Made by a program: the position numbers and the translations under genes
Source: Actinomyces sp. oral taxon 170 str. F0386
GTDB taxonomy: Bacteria > Actinomycetota > Actinomycetes > Actinomycetales > Actinomycetaceae
Length of the DNA stretch: 64,000 bases
NCBI RefSeq assembly: GCF_000195595.1
Contig: NZ_GL882530.1
Span: forward strand, 20,425-84,424
Direction of reading: 5' to 3'
The notes under the pieces: model-generated
Told to the model about the DNA's origin: nothing
Database searches by the model: none
The model's input: only the letters and a program-made list of their open reading frames with translations
Shown here: positions 55,014 through 64,000 of the stretch, in pieces
Numbering within the stretch: position 1 is the stretch's first letter
Layout of the letters: each line of letters begins with the position of its first letter

Positions 55014-55784
55014 TTATATGAGCGCTCTGGTGAGTGCCGCCGCGTTGGTCCTCAGATAGTGGATGTCACGCAGATAGGTGGTGTCGTGGCCGTCGTCGAG
55101 GTGGGACTGGAAAGCCGCGTCGCCCTGTGCCGCCTGAGACCGCATGTAGCTGACTAGATCGAGCAGCCGTTGGCACATGGCCTCGATGACCTGTGTCCGG
55201 TCCACCTCGCCGTACTCGTCGCAGAACAGCCGGGCCCGCCGAGCCTGCTCGGCCAGAGAGCCGAAGCCGACCGCATTTTCTGGTGCGGTGAGTGGGGCGA
55301 ACCGATAGATCGCGTAGGCGACGTCGCGGATGCGAGGGCCTGGGTGCGCGGTGTCGAAGTCGATGATGCAGACCATCCTGCTTCCATCGAAGACGCAGTT
55401 GTACGGCGCGAAGTCCCCGTGGCAGACGACCTCATAGGGCTCAACCGCAGTCAGCATCCAGCCGTCCACCACTTTGGTCGCCAAGTCGCTGGTCGCCTCG
55501 TGCAGTGAGTGCAGCGCTCGTGCCGCCGAGACGAGCACCTCGTCGCTGCGCAGTTCCTCAGACAGCGGGTAGGAGCCGGTCTGGCCCTCAATGAACCCGA
55601 GGACCTGCCGGTCGTCGTCGGACAGACCAAGAAATCTCGGTGAGTACCTGAACCCCCGGCACTCCAGCACGGTGAGCAGCCACTCGACATTGGCGCTGCC
55701 CTGGCGCCGACTACGAAGTACTCTGCCGCCCACCTTGGTGACCTCGGTCGACCCGCCCCGAAGGTCCTCGGGAACCTCGCTCAT
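55014..55784 (-). CDS. Aminoglycoside phosphotransferase-like kinase
   Basis: A 256-residue protein with an APH/choline-kinase-type catalytic core: VVCHGDFAPYNCVFDG (HGD with the N six residues on, 122-129), followed by CIIDFDTAHPGPRIRDVAYA (metal-binding DFD at 142-144). The N-terminal lobe is short, with EGQTGSYP-type hinge and VLRSRR near the start. The family includes antibiotic kinases (aminoglycosides, macrolides) and small-molecule kinases; the substrate cannot be said. ATG 55784 is preferred over 55808. It lies between the two 154-bp repeats, with copy 2 80 bases upstream of its start, so it looks like a movable cassette. Confidence 0.8.
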   Translation of the reverse strand: MSEVPEDLRGGSTEVTKVGGRVLRSRRQGSANVEWLLTVLECRGFRYSPRFLGLSDDDRQVLGFIEGQTGSYPLSEELRSDEVLVSAARALHSLHEATSDLATKVVDGWMLTAVEPYEVVCHGDFAPYNCVFDGSRMVCIIDFDTAHPGPRIRDVAYAIYRFAPLTAPENAVGFGSLAEQARRARLFCDEYGEVDRTQVIEAMCQRLLDLVSYMRSQAAQGDAAFQSHLDDGHDTTYLRDIHYLRTNAAALTRALI

Positions 55785-55864
55785 GCCACCTGCTCCATGC
55801 CTTGTCATCCTACGCTGTGGACGACGTCGGGCTCGAAGCGTAGAGGTTGGAGCAGGTGCCGGGA

Positions 55865-56018
55865 ACGTACTTTGTGATCGGGGACTGCGTTTCGTGTCGG
55901 GGACGTACTTTTCCCCAAGATGACTGCGTTCTGGTCCCAGTCGTCTGCGACAGAACGCAGTCCTCGTGCCGAAAGTACGTTCTCGACGGCGCTCACGGCC
56001 GAAGGCCTTGTGCCGCGA
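55865..56018. repeat. 154-bp repeat, copy 2
   Basis: Direct repeat of 54834-54987, offset by exactly 1031 bases. It has the same motif ladder: A at 55865, B at 55884, A at 55903, B at 55923 and inverted b' and a' at 55954-55961 and 55973-55980. The rest of the 484-base gap to sucC (56019-56268) holds only the candidate -10 element at 56189-56194. Confidence 0.93.
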
Positions 56019-56188
56019 GATGAGCCCGACCGGGCGGCCGACCAGCAGCACATCGGTCAGTCGTCAGGTCCGCCGGGCCACAGCGGATGCCCCCGTTCGC
56101 ACGCCCCGCCGTGAGACGCCGCGCCCGCCCTACGTGAGACGCCCGAAGTCAGCCTCGTGTCCAGCCCGTGTGGAGCGTCCTGGGACGT

Positions 56189-56194
56189 TAGGCT
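56189..56194 (+). promoter_or_regulatory. Candidate -10 element of sucC
   Basis: TAGGCT, the same hexamer as before sigH and pcrA, about 75 bases upstream of ATG 56269. No clear -35 element. Confidence 0.35.
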
Positions 56195-56268
56195 CAATAC
56201 CGGTGCCCGCCCGGCCGACGTCGGCCCGCGCCCTCAAGCCATCCACATGCCCCGAGAGGATCAGCTGC

Positions 56269-57474
56269 ATGGATCTCTACGAGTACCAGGCCAGGGACCT
56301 GTTCCGCCAGCACGGCGTCCCCGTGCTCAACGGCGCCGTGGCCACGACCCCCGAGGAGGCGCGCAGCGCCGCGCAGTCCCTCCTCGACGCGGGTAGCGAC
56401 CTGGTGGTCGTCAAGGCCCAGGTCAAGACCGGCGGCCGCGGCAAGGCCGGCGGCGTCAAGCTCGCCCGCACCGTTGAGGAGGCCGAGGCCCGCGCCCGCG
56501 ACATCCTGGGCATGGACATCAAGGGCCACACGGTGCGCGCCGTCCTCATCTCCGACGGCGTCGACCTCGACGCCGAGTACTACTTCTCCATCCTCCTGGA
56601 CCGCACCGAGCGCCAGTACCTGGCGATGTGCTCGCGCGAGGGCGGCATGGACATCGAGACCCTCGCGGCCGAGCGCCCCGAGGCCCTGGCCCGCGTCGGC
56701 ATCGACCCGCTCGAGGGCGTCACCCCCGCCGTCGCCCACCGGATCGTCGAGGCCGCAGGCTTCGAGGCCGGGGCCCTGGCCGACGAGGTCGCCGCCGTCA
56801 TCGAGCGCCTCTGGGAGGTCTTCACCGCTGAGGACGCCACCCTCGTGGAGGTCAACCCCCTGGTCAAGGCCACCGACGGCCGCATCATCGCCCTGGACGG
56901 CAAGGTCACTCTCGACGACAATTCCCGCTTCCGTCACCCCGCCCACGCCGAGCTCGTCGACAACGCCGCCACCGACCCCCTGGAGGCCCGCGCCCGCGAG
57001 GCCGGCCTCAACTACGTGCGCCTCGAGGGCGAGGTCGGGGTCCTGGGCAACGGCGCCGGCCTGGTCATGTCCACCCTCGACGTCGTCGCCGGCGCCGGCG
57101 AGCGCCACGGCGGCATGAAGCCCGCCAACTTCCTCGACCTGGGAGGCGGGTCATCGGCCGAGGTCATGGCCACCGGCCTGGAGGTCGTCGCCTCCGACCC
57201 CCAGGTGCGCGCCATCCTCGTCAACGTCTTCGGCGGCATCACCTCCTGCGACACCGTCGCCCAGGGCATCGTGACCGCCGTCGAGTCCCTGGGTGGGCTG
57301 CCCAAGCCCGTCGTCGTGCGCCTGGACGGCAACAACGCCGAGACCGGTCGCGCCATCCTGGCCGACGCCGCCATCGAGGGCGTCACCGTCGTCGACACCA
57401 TGGACGGGGCCGCCGACGTCGTCACCGCCATCGCCGAGCAGATCAGCGGGCAGACCGCTTCCAAGGAGGCCTGA
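56269..57474 (+). CDS. sucC: Succinate-CoA ligase, ADP-forming, beta subunit
   Basis: With SucD it makes succinate and ATP from succinyl-CoA. The ATP-grasp domain starts MDLYEYQARDLFRQHGVPV and includes KAQVKTGGRGKAGGVKLA, EVNPLVKATDGRIIALD and the C-terminal GNGAGLVMSTLDVV and NVFGGITSCD segments. 401 residues. ATG 56269 follows GAGAGGA; the frame is open to 55966, running back through the repeat. It takes the product of OdhA (10 kb region). sucD follows after three bases. Confidence 0.96.
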   Translation: MDLYEYQARDLFRQHGVPVLNGAVATTPEEARSAAQSLLDAGSDLVVVKAQVKTGGRGKAGGVKLARTVEEAEARARDILGMDIKGHTVRAVLISDGVDLDAEYYFSILLDRTERQYLAMCSREGGMDIETLAAERPEALARVGIDPLEGVTPAVAHRIVEAAGFEAGALADEVAAVIERLWEVFTAEDATLVEVNPLVKATDGRIIALDGKVTLDDNSRFRHPAHAELVDNAATDPLEARAREAGLNYVRLEGEVGVLGNGAGLVMSTLDVVAGAGERHGGMKPANFLDLGGGSSAEVMATGLEVVASDPQVRAILVNVFGGITSCDTVAQGIVTAVESLGGLPKPVVVRLDGNNAETGRAILADAAIEGVTVVDTMDGAADVVTAIAEQISGQTASKEA

Positions 57475-57477
57475 GAC

Positions 57478-58419
57478 ATGAGCATCTTCTTGACCGAGAC
57501 CGACAGTGTCATCGTCCAGGGCATGACCGGCTCCGAGGGCCGCAAGCACACCACCCGCATGCTCTCGGCCGGCACGAAGGTCGTCGCCGGCGTCAACCCC
57601 CGCAAGGCCGGCACCGCCGTCGCCTTCGACATCGCCCCCATCGGCCCCGGCGCCGGCGAGGTGCAGTCCGGCACCGTCGAGGTCCCCGTCTACGGCACCG
57701 TCGCCGAGGCCAAGGAGGCCACAGGCGCCGAGGTGAGCGTCGTCTTCGTCCCGCCCGCCTTCGCCAAGGGCGCCGTCGTCGAGGCCGTCGACGCCGGGGT
57801 GCGCCTCGTCGTCGTCATCACCGAGGGGATCCCGGTCGCCGACGCCACCTGGATGCGTGCCTACGCCGCAGAGCGCGGCGTCCAGATCATCGGCCCCAAC
57901 TGCCCGGGCATCATCTCCCCGGCCCGCTCCAACGTGGGCATCACCCCGCCCGACATCACCGGCCCCGGCCCCCTGGGACTGGTCTCCAAGTCCGGAACCC
58001 TCACGTACCAGCTCATGCACGAGCTGTCCGACCTGGGCTTCACCACCTGCATCGGCATCGGCGGGGACCCGGTGGTCGGCACCACCCACATCGATGCCCT
58101 GACCGCCTTCGAGGCCGACCCCGACACCCGCCTGGTCGTCATGATCGGTGAGATTGGGGGCGACGCCGAGGAGCGTGCCGCCGCTTACATCCGCGAGCAC
58201 ATGACCAAGCCGGTGGTCGCCTACGTCGCCGGCTTCACCGCCCCCGAGGGGCGCACCATGGGTCACGCCGGCGCGATCGTCTCCGGTTCCTCGGGCACCG
58301 CCGAGGCCAAGAAGACCGCTCTGGAGGCCGCCGGCGTCCGGGTGGGGCGCACTCCCAGCCAGACCGCCGAGATCGCCCGCGAGCTCTACCGCGCCCTGGC
58401 CGATGAGGTGAGCGCTTGA
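57478..58419 (+). CDS. sucD: Succinate-CoA ligase, alpha subunit
   Basis: The alpha subunit carries the phosphorylated histidine in [12 protein letters not shown] and the CoA-binding region [25 protein letters not shown] is also typical. At 313 residues it is slightly longer than usual. ATG 57478 is three bases after sucC. Its stop overlaps the TTG start of the next gene (TTGA), so perM is coupled. Confidence 0.96.
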   Translation: MSIFLTETDSVIVQGMTGSEGRKHTTRMLSAGTKVVAGVNPRKAGTAVAFDIAPIGPGAGEVQSGTVEVPVYGTVAEAKEATGAEVSVVFVPPAFAKGAVVEAVDAGVRLVVVITEGIPVADATWMRAYAAERGVQIIGPNCPGIISPARSNVGITPPDITGPGPLGLVSKSGTLTYQLMHELSDLGFTTCIGIGGDPVVGTTHIDALTAFEADPDTRLVVMIGEIGGDAEERAAAYIREHMTKPVVAYVAGFTAPEGRTMGHAGAIVSGSSGTAEAKKTALEAAGVRVGRTPSQTAEIARELYRALADEVSA

Positions 58420-59663
58420 GCCTGGCGCGGTCGCGAGCCACCAGCCTGATGTCCTGGGGCCTGTGGTCCCTGCGCGTGGGAATCGAGTCAGTCGGCCTGA
58501 TCTGGCTGGTGGTGGTTCTGCTGACGGTCGCCGTGTCGATGGCGGCCTCCAGCTTCAACGCCGCGGCCGCTCTGAGCGCCGGCGAGGCCCTGCGCGCCGG
58601 AACCGCCCTGTGGGGCCTCGGCTTCGGGGGAATGGTGACCTCGTCCTACGCTGACCAGGGCACTCTCAGCCTGCCGTTGCTGGGACTGACCCTGGCGCAG
58701 GTGGGCTGGACCTGGAACTGCGTGCGGCGCGCCCGTCCCTCCCGCCCGGCGGCCGGGGCGGCCATCGTCGTCGCCGCCATCGTCGTTGCCGTCCTGGCCT
58801 GCCTGACCGGCCCCAAGGGACTGGAGACGTGGCCGGCGGTGGGCGGCATCGCCGTGATCACGGGGGGCGTCGTCGGCATCCGGCTTCAGCGCGCCGGCAA
58901 CGGCTGGCCGGCCCTGACCGGGTGGTGGGACGCACGCCCCCACTGGGTGGGGCCGGCACTGTCACTGGCCTACGGCGCTGCCAGAGCCCTGGCGCTGCTG
59001 AGCGTCCTGGTGGTGGCCGCGGCCGTCTTCACCGGAGCCGGACGGGTCTCGGTCCTGCACGACTCCCTGGCCGGGGGCGGCATCATCGCGATGTCGGGCC
59101 TGGTCCTGCTTCAGACCGGCTGGGTGCCCACCCTGCTCGTCTGGGCCTGCTCCTGGCTCATCGGCGCCGGCTTTTCCGTGGGCACGGGAACCGTCTTCGC
59201 CCCTGACCGCGTGGTGGCCGGCCCCGTCCCCACCCTGCCGCTGCTGGGGCTGCTGCCGACGGCGCCGCTGAGCACCGTGGGCCTGTGGCTCCCGCTCGTG
59301 GTGACGGCCGGCGCCATGGTGGCCGCCTGGCGGCGTCGAGCGGTCCTCAACTCCCTGCGGGTGCGCTACGCCGTCAGCGCCGCTGGTCTGGCCGCCCTCC
59401 TCGTGGCAGGGGGCGTGGGACTGCTGTGCGTGGCGGCCTCCGGCTCCGTGGGACCAGGTCGGATGACCGACGTCGGTCCACAGTTCCTCTACACCGTCAT
59501 CCTCGTCTTCGTCGAGGTCGGTGTGGGACTGGCCGCCATGGCGGTCCTCGCCCACCCTTACACCCGGACCTGGGCCCGGGGCGCCCTGCCCGAGTCGGTC
59601 CTGCCGGCGTCCTACCGCCGCCACGAATCCAGCGATGTCGACGAGCCGGACGACGAGGCGTAG
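58416..59663 (+). CDS. perM: PerM/DUF6350-type cell-division membrane protein
   Basis: A 415-residue polytopic protein with about nine hydrophobic helices ([52 protein letters not shown] and others) and a charged tail. Position and form match mycobacterial PerM (Rv0955), which lies after sucCD and before purN-purH and affects septum formation. The TTG start overlaps the sucD stop; an ATG at 58449 is the alternative. purN does not follow here; purH does, on the same strand, beyond a minus-strand gene. Confidence 0.75.
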   Translation: MSLARSRATSLMSWGLWSLRVGIESVGLIWLVVVLLTVAVSMAASSFNAAAALSAGEALRAGTALWGLGFGGMVTSSYADQGTLSLPLLGLTLAQVGWTWNCVRRARPSRPAAGAAIVVAAIVVAVLACLTGPKGLETWPAVGGIAVITGGVVGIRLQRAGNGWPALTGWWDARPHWVGPALSLAYGAARALALLSVLVVAAAVFTGAGRVSVLHDSLAGGGIIAMSGLVLLQTGWVPTLLVWACSWLIGAGFSVGTGTVFAPDRVVAGPVPTLPLLGLLPTAPLSTVGLWLPLVVTAGAMVAAWRRRAVLNSLRVRYAVSAAGLAALLVAGGVGLLCVAASGSVGPGRMTDVGPQFLYTVILVFVEVGVGLAAMAVLAHPYTRTWARGALPESVLPASYRRHESSDVDEPDDEA

Positions 59664-59718
59664 CGCCGTCCCGGGCGTGGAGCGACGGTGCTTGCTGGGC
59701 GCAGATCCCGCTCAGGCT

Positions 59719-62214
59719 TCAGCGCGCCGGAGCGTCCGCGCCGCTCAGAGTCCTGATCGCCGCGTCCACGCCGTCGATGAGCTCGGGCGTCACCGCGAGG
59801 GCCGCCGACCCGGCCCGGTAGGTCATCCCGGGAATGGGCGTGTAGAGGACACTGGCCTCCAGGGACGTCCGCCCCTCCTTGACGGCCTGCCACAGCTCGG
59901 GATCCTCGTGGAGGAACCGTGTGACGCGCTCATCGGTGGCCAGGTGCTCCAGGACGTTGTCGGCCGACTTGTGCGCCGCCCTGCCCGGTAGCCTGCGAGG
60001 AGGAATATCGGTCTCGTCGTCATCATCGATCGTGGGAGCCGCCCCCTGGTACTCGACGACGACCAGTTGGGCCCCGCTGGGTGAGAGGGCCAGCGCATGG
60101 ACCGGGCTGTTGACCGGCCGCTGATCGATCGCGCTGCCACGGAAGGCGTCGGTGATCCGGAAGCCCTCCAGGACGGCGAACTGCTCACCGTTGGAGGTAT
60201 TGAGCCGACGTGAGACGTCCAGGATCTCGGCCTGCTGCTCCGCCACCGAGGCGGCCAGGTCACGCATCTCGCCGACCACCTGGGAATCGGCACCGGAGTC
60301 GGCCAGATCGGCGACGGTCTCATCGAGACGGCTGGGCTCCAGGGCATCGACACCGACGACGCCCAGAGACTCGGCGAGCTTCTGAAGACGCGCGATGTCG
60401 GCCTCAACCGCCACCTGACGCTTGGTGCGCGCCGTGAACAGCTCCTGGCTCTCGGAGAAGCTCTCGGCGGCCCGGATCCGCCGGTTGACGGAGAGCTCAG
60501 CGGCCAGATCGGTGCCGCCGCCCGCCGGACTCGCGCTCAGGGCCGAGCGCGGCATGTAGGTCGTGGCGAAGTCCAGCAGGCTCAGGGCCGCCTGCCCAGG
60601 AGTGAGCGTGATCAGGTAGCCCACGAGGCTGGTGGACGACGACGCCGTGCTGATGCGACGCCCCGGCGCCCCCAAAGCCAGGACGAGTGCGAGGCTCATG
60701 GCCACCGCGGCCAGCGCACCGATCGTGTAGAGGAGCCCCTGGGCACCGCTCAACCCGCCCCACCACTGGGAGAGCAGGCGAGGCAGAGCCGACAGGAACA
60801 GGTCGTCCTCGGTCTCCTTGAGCTCAGGGGCGAGCTGCCAGACAGTGCGCACCTCGTACATGCAGCACAGCAGGAACAGCACGACGCTCACCACCAGGAT
60901 CCCCAACCGGAAGCCCTGGCGAGCGTTCGGCTCGGCGCCCGGCGTCGTGGCCTCCATGGCATCGGCCCTCACACCGCGCACCTGCTCGGCGGTGGCCCGC
61001 CCGGCCCGCATGGCGTAGAGGCGCCCCTGGCGAAGGTCCCCGTAGGCGCCCCAGGTGACGGCCAGGTCGCCCCAGGTGAAATTCGCCAGCGCCACCACGG
61101 AGACGATGAGAGCGCGCACGAACGGTGGTGCCTCGGTGAGATTGGGGTAGCGGGGAGCCGGCGCCCCGGCCACGGTCCAGCCGTGCACGCCCGCGTAGGC
61201 CCGGCGGTGGGCGTCCAGGAGCAGGCAGGCGGCCATGAGGATGACGGACAGGGGGATGGCGCTCAGGCCCCCGCCGTTGACCCGCCACAGGAACATGAGC
61301 AGGGCCGGGAAGCCGCCGCCGGAGTCGCTCTGGCCGAGCTGCTGAGCGATTCTGGCGATATAGGTGGCGTGGTCGCTCACCGACTGCAGGATGACCACCG
61401 CCGGCAGGATCCAGGCCACGACCCGCAACCATATGAGGTTCCTGGCCCCCTCGAAGGCCGGCGAGTCCTTGAGGCGCCACAGCGTGATCGCCAGGGCCAC
61501 CGCCATCGTGATGTTCGCGGTGCTTACCTGGTTGCTGACCGCCAGGACGTTGCTGTTCTCCTGGGTCATCGACCCCGAGGTCCATGGGTTGAAGGAGAAG
61601 GGCAGGCGCCCGTTGCCCAGGACCGAGGAGAGCATGCTGTTCTCCTCAAGCGCACGGATGCCGTCATTGACGGCCGTCAGGCCGGCGCCTGCGGCGAAGC
61701 CGAGCAGGGCCCAGTCGGAGGCCGCCAGCCGGCGCATCCGGCCCGGTGCCAGGAACACGACGAGCACCAGGGGAACCAGTGGGCTGAGCACCTCCAGGGC
61801 GATGGTCAGGGCGATACTCATCCCGTTGCCCATGGCGGACAGTCCCGCTCGGGTGCGTACGGAGCTCATGATGACGGCCACGACGAATGACCACACGGCG
61901 CCGACGCCGTACATGAGGAGCACCGAGCGCCAGCTGATGGTGCGCGTCCGTGCCAGCAGAGCCACCACCATGAGGCACACAGCCATGAACACCGCCGGGA
62001 CGGCGGCGTAGGCCAACCGCGGCACCACCACCAGGGCGGCGATGAGCAGCGGGATCATGATGGCGTAGGCTCCGCGCACCACCAGGCTCAGGGCGCTGGA
62101 TAAGCCCGGGTGGCGGCTCCACCAGCGCCGGTAGGCGGAGGCGGCCTCCTGCCACCGTTCGGGAGGAACCGCACGGTATACCGGTGTTGCTGCGATGTTG
62201 ATGGGCGCAGTCAT
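59719..62214 (-). CDS. Large multispanning membrane protein with a hydrophilic C-terminal domain
   Basis: An 831-residue protein. Residues about 40-560 contain 11-12 hydrophobic segments, including LEVLSPLVPLVLVVFLAPG and WALLGFAAGAGLTAVNDGI, which weakly recall the PrsW intramembrane protease layout but without its paired glutamates. After a helical, probably coiled-coil stretch (about 600-680), the last 150 residues read GAQLVVVEYQG, then RAAHKSADNVLEHL and ERVTRFL, ending in a helix-rich fold. The VVVEYQG pattern resembles the core of restriction-nuclease-fold domains. Unrecognised as a whole; these parallels are inference. It is opposite perM and divergent from purH. Confidence 0.7.
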   Translation of the reverse strand: MTAPINIAATPVYRAVPPERWQEAASAYRRWWSRHPGLSSALSLVVRGAYAIMIPLLIAALVVVPRLAYAAVPAVFMAVCLMVVALLARTRTISWRSVLLMYGVGAVWSFVVAVIMSSVRTRAGLSAMGNGMSIALTIALEVLSPLVPLVLVVFLAPGRMRRLAASDWALLGFAAGAGLTAVNDGIRALEENSMLSSVLGNGRLPFSFNPWTSGSMTQENSNVLAVSNQVSTANITMAVALAITLWRLKDSPAFEGARNLIWLRVVAWILPAVVILQSVSDHATYIARIAQQLGQSDSGGGFPALLMFLWRVNGGGLSAIPLSVILMAACLLLDAHRRAYAGVHGWTVAGAPAPRYPNLTEAPPFVRALIVSVVALANFTWGDLAVTWGAYGDLRQGRLYAMRAGRATAEQVRGVRADAMEATTPGAEPNARQGFRLGILVVSVVLFLLCCMYEVRTVWQLAPELKETEDDLFLSALPRLLSQWWGGLSGAQGLLYTIGALAAVAMSLALVLALGAPGRRISTASSSTSLVGYLITLTPGQAALSLLDFATTYMPRSALSASPAGGGTDLAAELSVNRRIRAAESFSESQELFTARTKRQVAVEADIARLQKLAESLGVVGVDALEPSRLDETVADLADSGADSQVVGEMRDLAASVAEQQAEILDVSRRLNTSNGEQFAVLEGFRITDAFRGSAIDQRPVNSPVHALALSPSGAQLVVVEYQGAAPTIDDDDETDIPPRRLPGRAAHKSADNVLEHLATDERVTRFLHEDPELWQAVKEGRTSLEASVLYTPIPGMTYRAGSAALAVTPELIDGVDAAIRTLSGADAPAR

Positions 62215-62629
62215 GTTGTGGACTGTATGCCGTATCTAAAGCCGCCCGCAAGGAAACAGGCCGTTCGGTCGACCGGTTCACCAGCAGCGACATCGCCGAT
62301 GACGACCGGCCCACCGAACGGCAGATGAAATCGTCAGGCGCTGTAGGTCCTGCCGGTGAGGGGCCCTACCGTCCTGACCGCTCTGGTCCGGCTCGGTCGC
62401 AACGACGTCGGCCATGCACCCAGGTACCCAGGGGCTTCAGGGCGCTCAGCAGACCGGTGGCGTCGTCCCGTCGGATTCTGCGAGAGCGGTCGGCAGGGCC
62501 CACCCGATAGGATGGTCCCGGCCGCAACTGGCGAGGGTGGGGAACCACCGGGGAGTGGCCGAGGCCGTCCACGTGCGGGACGTCGCCCGCCTGGGCGTCC
62601 CGTGCCCCTCACGCCGTACCAGGAGCGCC
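62215..62629. other. 415-base intergenic region before purH
   Basis: The 3' part is the ZTP riboswitch (62514-62597). The 5' part (62215-62513) must hold the divergent promoters for the membrane protein and purH; I see no convincing hexamer pair, and ORFs in it are GC-bias shadows. Confidence 0.6.
62514..62597 (+). ncRNA. ZTP (pfl) riboswitch upstream of purH
   Basis: All conserved blocks are present in order: AACTGGCG (62526-62533), a GGTGG/CCACC stem closed by GGAA (62536-62549), GGGGAG (62550-62555), and the 3' pseudoknot hairpin CCCGCCTGGGC (62586-62596). The P1 helix can form between GGCC at 62520-62523 and 62557-62560. The RNA senses ZTP/ZMP, the substrate of PurH, and sits 33 bases before ATG 62630. 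GGCGT (62594-62598) may pair with ACGCC (62611-62615) just before the AGGAG site, so control may be at translation. Confidence 0.92.
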
Positions 62630-64000
62630 ATGTCCCCGTCGTCCCAGTCCTCGCAGTCCGTAAATCAGACAGTCCCCACCGCTCACGTCCCCACTGAGGG
62701 CCTCGTCAGTCCCGATCGCTTCCCTGTGCGCCGCGCCCTCGTATCCGTCTACGACAAGACCGGCCTCGTCCCGCTCGCCCGGGCCCTGGCCGACGCCGGC
62801 GTCGAGATCGTCTCCACCGGCTCCACCGCCGCCACCATCGCCGCAGCGGGCCTGGCCGTCACCCCGGTGGAGGAGGTCACCGGCTTCCCCGAGTGTCTCG
62901 AGGGCCGGGTCAAGACCCTCCATCCGGCTGTCCACGCCGGTATCCTCGCCGACCGCCGTAAGCCCGACCACCTCGACCAGCTGGGCACCCTGGGCGTGAC
63001 CCCCATCGACCTCGTCATCGTCAACCTCTACCCCTTCACCGACACCGTCGCCTCCGGCGCCCCCTTCGACGCCTGCGTCGAGCAGATCGATATCGGTGGC
63101 CCCACCATGTTGCGCGCCGCCGCCAAGAACCACCCGGCCGTCGCCGTGGTCACCAGCCCCGAGCGCTACGACGACGTCGCCGCCGCCGTGCGCGAGGGCG
63201 GCTTCACCCTGGCCGCCCGCCGCCGCCTGGCCGCCGAGGCCTTCGCCCACACCGCCGCCTACGACGCCGCCGTGTCCACGTGGCTGGCGGGCCAGGTCGA
63301 GACCGACGCCACCGACGCCGCGGACGAGACCGGCTCCGATGAACCGACCGCCCTGCCCGCCTACGTCGGCGTCGGCTACGAGCGCCTGGCGAGTCTGCGC
63401 TACGGGGAGAACCCCCACCAGCGGGCCGCCGTCTACCGCACCGCCGGGGCGAGCGGGGGAGTGGCCGGCGCCCGCCAGCTCCACGGCAAGGCCATGAGCT
63501 ACAACAACTACACCGACACCGACGCCGCCGTGCGCGCCGCCTACGACCACGGCGAAGCCGTCACGGTGGCGGTCGTCAAGCACGCCAACCCCTGCGGCAT
63601 CGCCGTCTCCGCCGACGGGGACGTCGCCGAGGCCCACCGCAAGGCCCACGCCTGCGACCCGGTCTCCGCCTACGGGGGCGTCATCGCCACCAACGCCACC
63701 GTCACCGCGGAGATGGCCCGGCAGATCAAGCCGATCTTCACCGAGGTCGTGGCCGCCCCCGCCTTCGACGATGAGGCCGTGGGGATCCTGTCGACCAAGA
63801 AGAACCTGCGCCTGCTGGTCGTCGAGGCCCCTCAGCGCGAGGGCTACGAGATCAAGCAGGTCTCCGGCGGAGCCGTTATCCAGGAGCGCGACGTGCTCAG
63901 TGCCGACGGTGACGACCCGGCGACCTGGACACTGGCCGCCGGGCCCGCCGCCGACGACGCCCTCCTGGCCGAGCTGGCCTTCGCCTGGCGCTCGGTGCGC
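62630..64000 (+). CDS. purH: Bifunctional AICAR formyltransferase/IMP cyclohydrolase (3' end cut by window)
   Basis: Carries out the last two steps of IMP synthesis. The N-terminal cyclohydrolase (MGS-like) domain has [48 protein letters not shown] and VNLYPF; the formyltransferase part begins with [29 protein letters not shown] and [15 protein letters not shown] 62630 follows AGGAG at four bases. 457 codons lie inside the window; the usual total is about 520-540. Expression is likely controlled by the ZTP riboswitch directly upstream. Confidence 0.96.
   Translation, partial: MSPSSQSSQSVNQTVPTAHVPTEGLVSPDRFPVRRALVSVYDKTGLVPLARALADAGVEIVSTGSTAATIAAAGLAVTPVEEVTGFPECLEGRVKTLHPAVHAGILADRRKPDHLDQLGTLGVTPIDLVIVNLYPFTDTVASGAPFDACVEQIDIGGPTMLRAAAKNHPAVAVVTSPERYDDVAAAVREGGFTLAARRRLAAEAFAHTAAYDAAVSTWLAGQVETDATDAADETGSDEPTALPAYVGVGYERLASLRYGENPHQRAAVYRTAGASGGVAGARQLHGKAMSYNNYTDTDAAVRAAYDHGEAVTVAVVKHANPCGIAVSADGDVAEAHRKAHACDPVSAYGGVIATNATVTAEMARQIKPIFTEVVAAPAFDDEAVGILSTKKNLRLLVVEAPQREGYEIKQVSGGAVIQERDVLSADGDDPATWTLAAGPAADDALLAELAFAWRSVR

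Noticed and set aside
54834-56018. Integron cassette array
   Set aside because: Gene-repeat-gene layout is suggestive, but the repeats lack the attC core GTTRRRY pattern and no integrase is present.
1-64000. CRISPR array, prophage or complete insertion sequence
   Set aside because: No regularly spaced identical repeats with unique spacers, no phage structural genes and no transposase were found.

Overview
The window looks like high-GC actinobacterial chromosome, most likely an oral Actinomyces (A. oris / naeslundii / viscosus group). The reasons are strong G/C in third codon positions, the small actinobacterial ribosomal protein bL37, a one-piece OdhA/Kgd 2-oxoglutarate dehydrogenase, a zinc anti-sigma/SigH pair, a Rho factor with a long Arg/Asp/Ser-rich insert, a surface protein ending in an LAHTG sorting signal, and many ATGA start/stop overlaps. 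Species assignment is inference; I could run no database search.

Layout. 1-6.5 kb (minus strand): a SufR-like Fe-S type regulator, then icd-aroA-rsgA in overlapping order, and a DoxX-like protein. 6.6-8.0 kb: sigH-rsrA, the thiol-stress sigma factor and its zinc anti-sigma factor, with a good SigH-type autoregulatory promoter. 8.2-16.7 kb: bL37, a YczE-type membrane protein, a GDSL-fold protein that has lost its catalytic residues, OdhA, and two coupled CNNM/CBS membrane proteins. 17-20.4 kb: M23 peptidase, glycerophosphodiesterase and tRNA-Arg(CCG). 20.5-33.7 kb: the conserved housekeeping block argS-lysA-[surface protein]-hom-thrB-rho-rpmE-prfA-prmC, without the thrC found between hom and thrB in relatives. 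33.9-37.6 kb: VOC protein, an AraC-family relic, and two enzyme-plus-MarR operons, each with a palindromic operator. 37.6-40.6 kb: pcrA.

40.6-56.2 kb separates pcrA from sucCD and is an accessory and catabolic block: two CPBP proteases, two nitroreductases, an acetyltransferase, divergent GH31/GH13 alpha-glucosidases, a CLC channel, a tandem eukaryote-like phosphofructokinase, a lower-GC membrane protein, and a kinase-like phosphotransferase gene bracketed by two near-identical 154-bp repeats. 56.2-64 kb: sucC-sucD-perM, a large membrane protein of unknown function on the other strand, and purH (cut by the window end) behind a ZTP riboswitch.

The most unusual features are the 154-bp repeats, built from two 8-bp motifs in the order A-B-A-B-b'-a' at 19-20 base spacing; the sigH promoter placed to give a leaderless long isoform; a second SigH-type promoter in front of a nitroreductase; the ZTP riboswitch; and the catalytically dead GDSL-fold protein.
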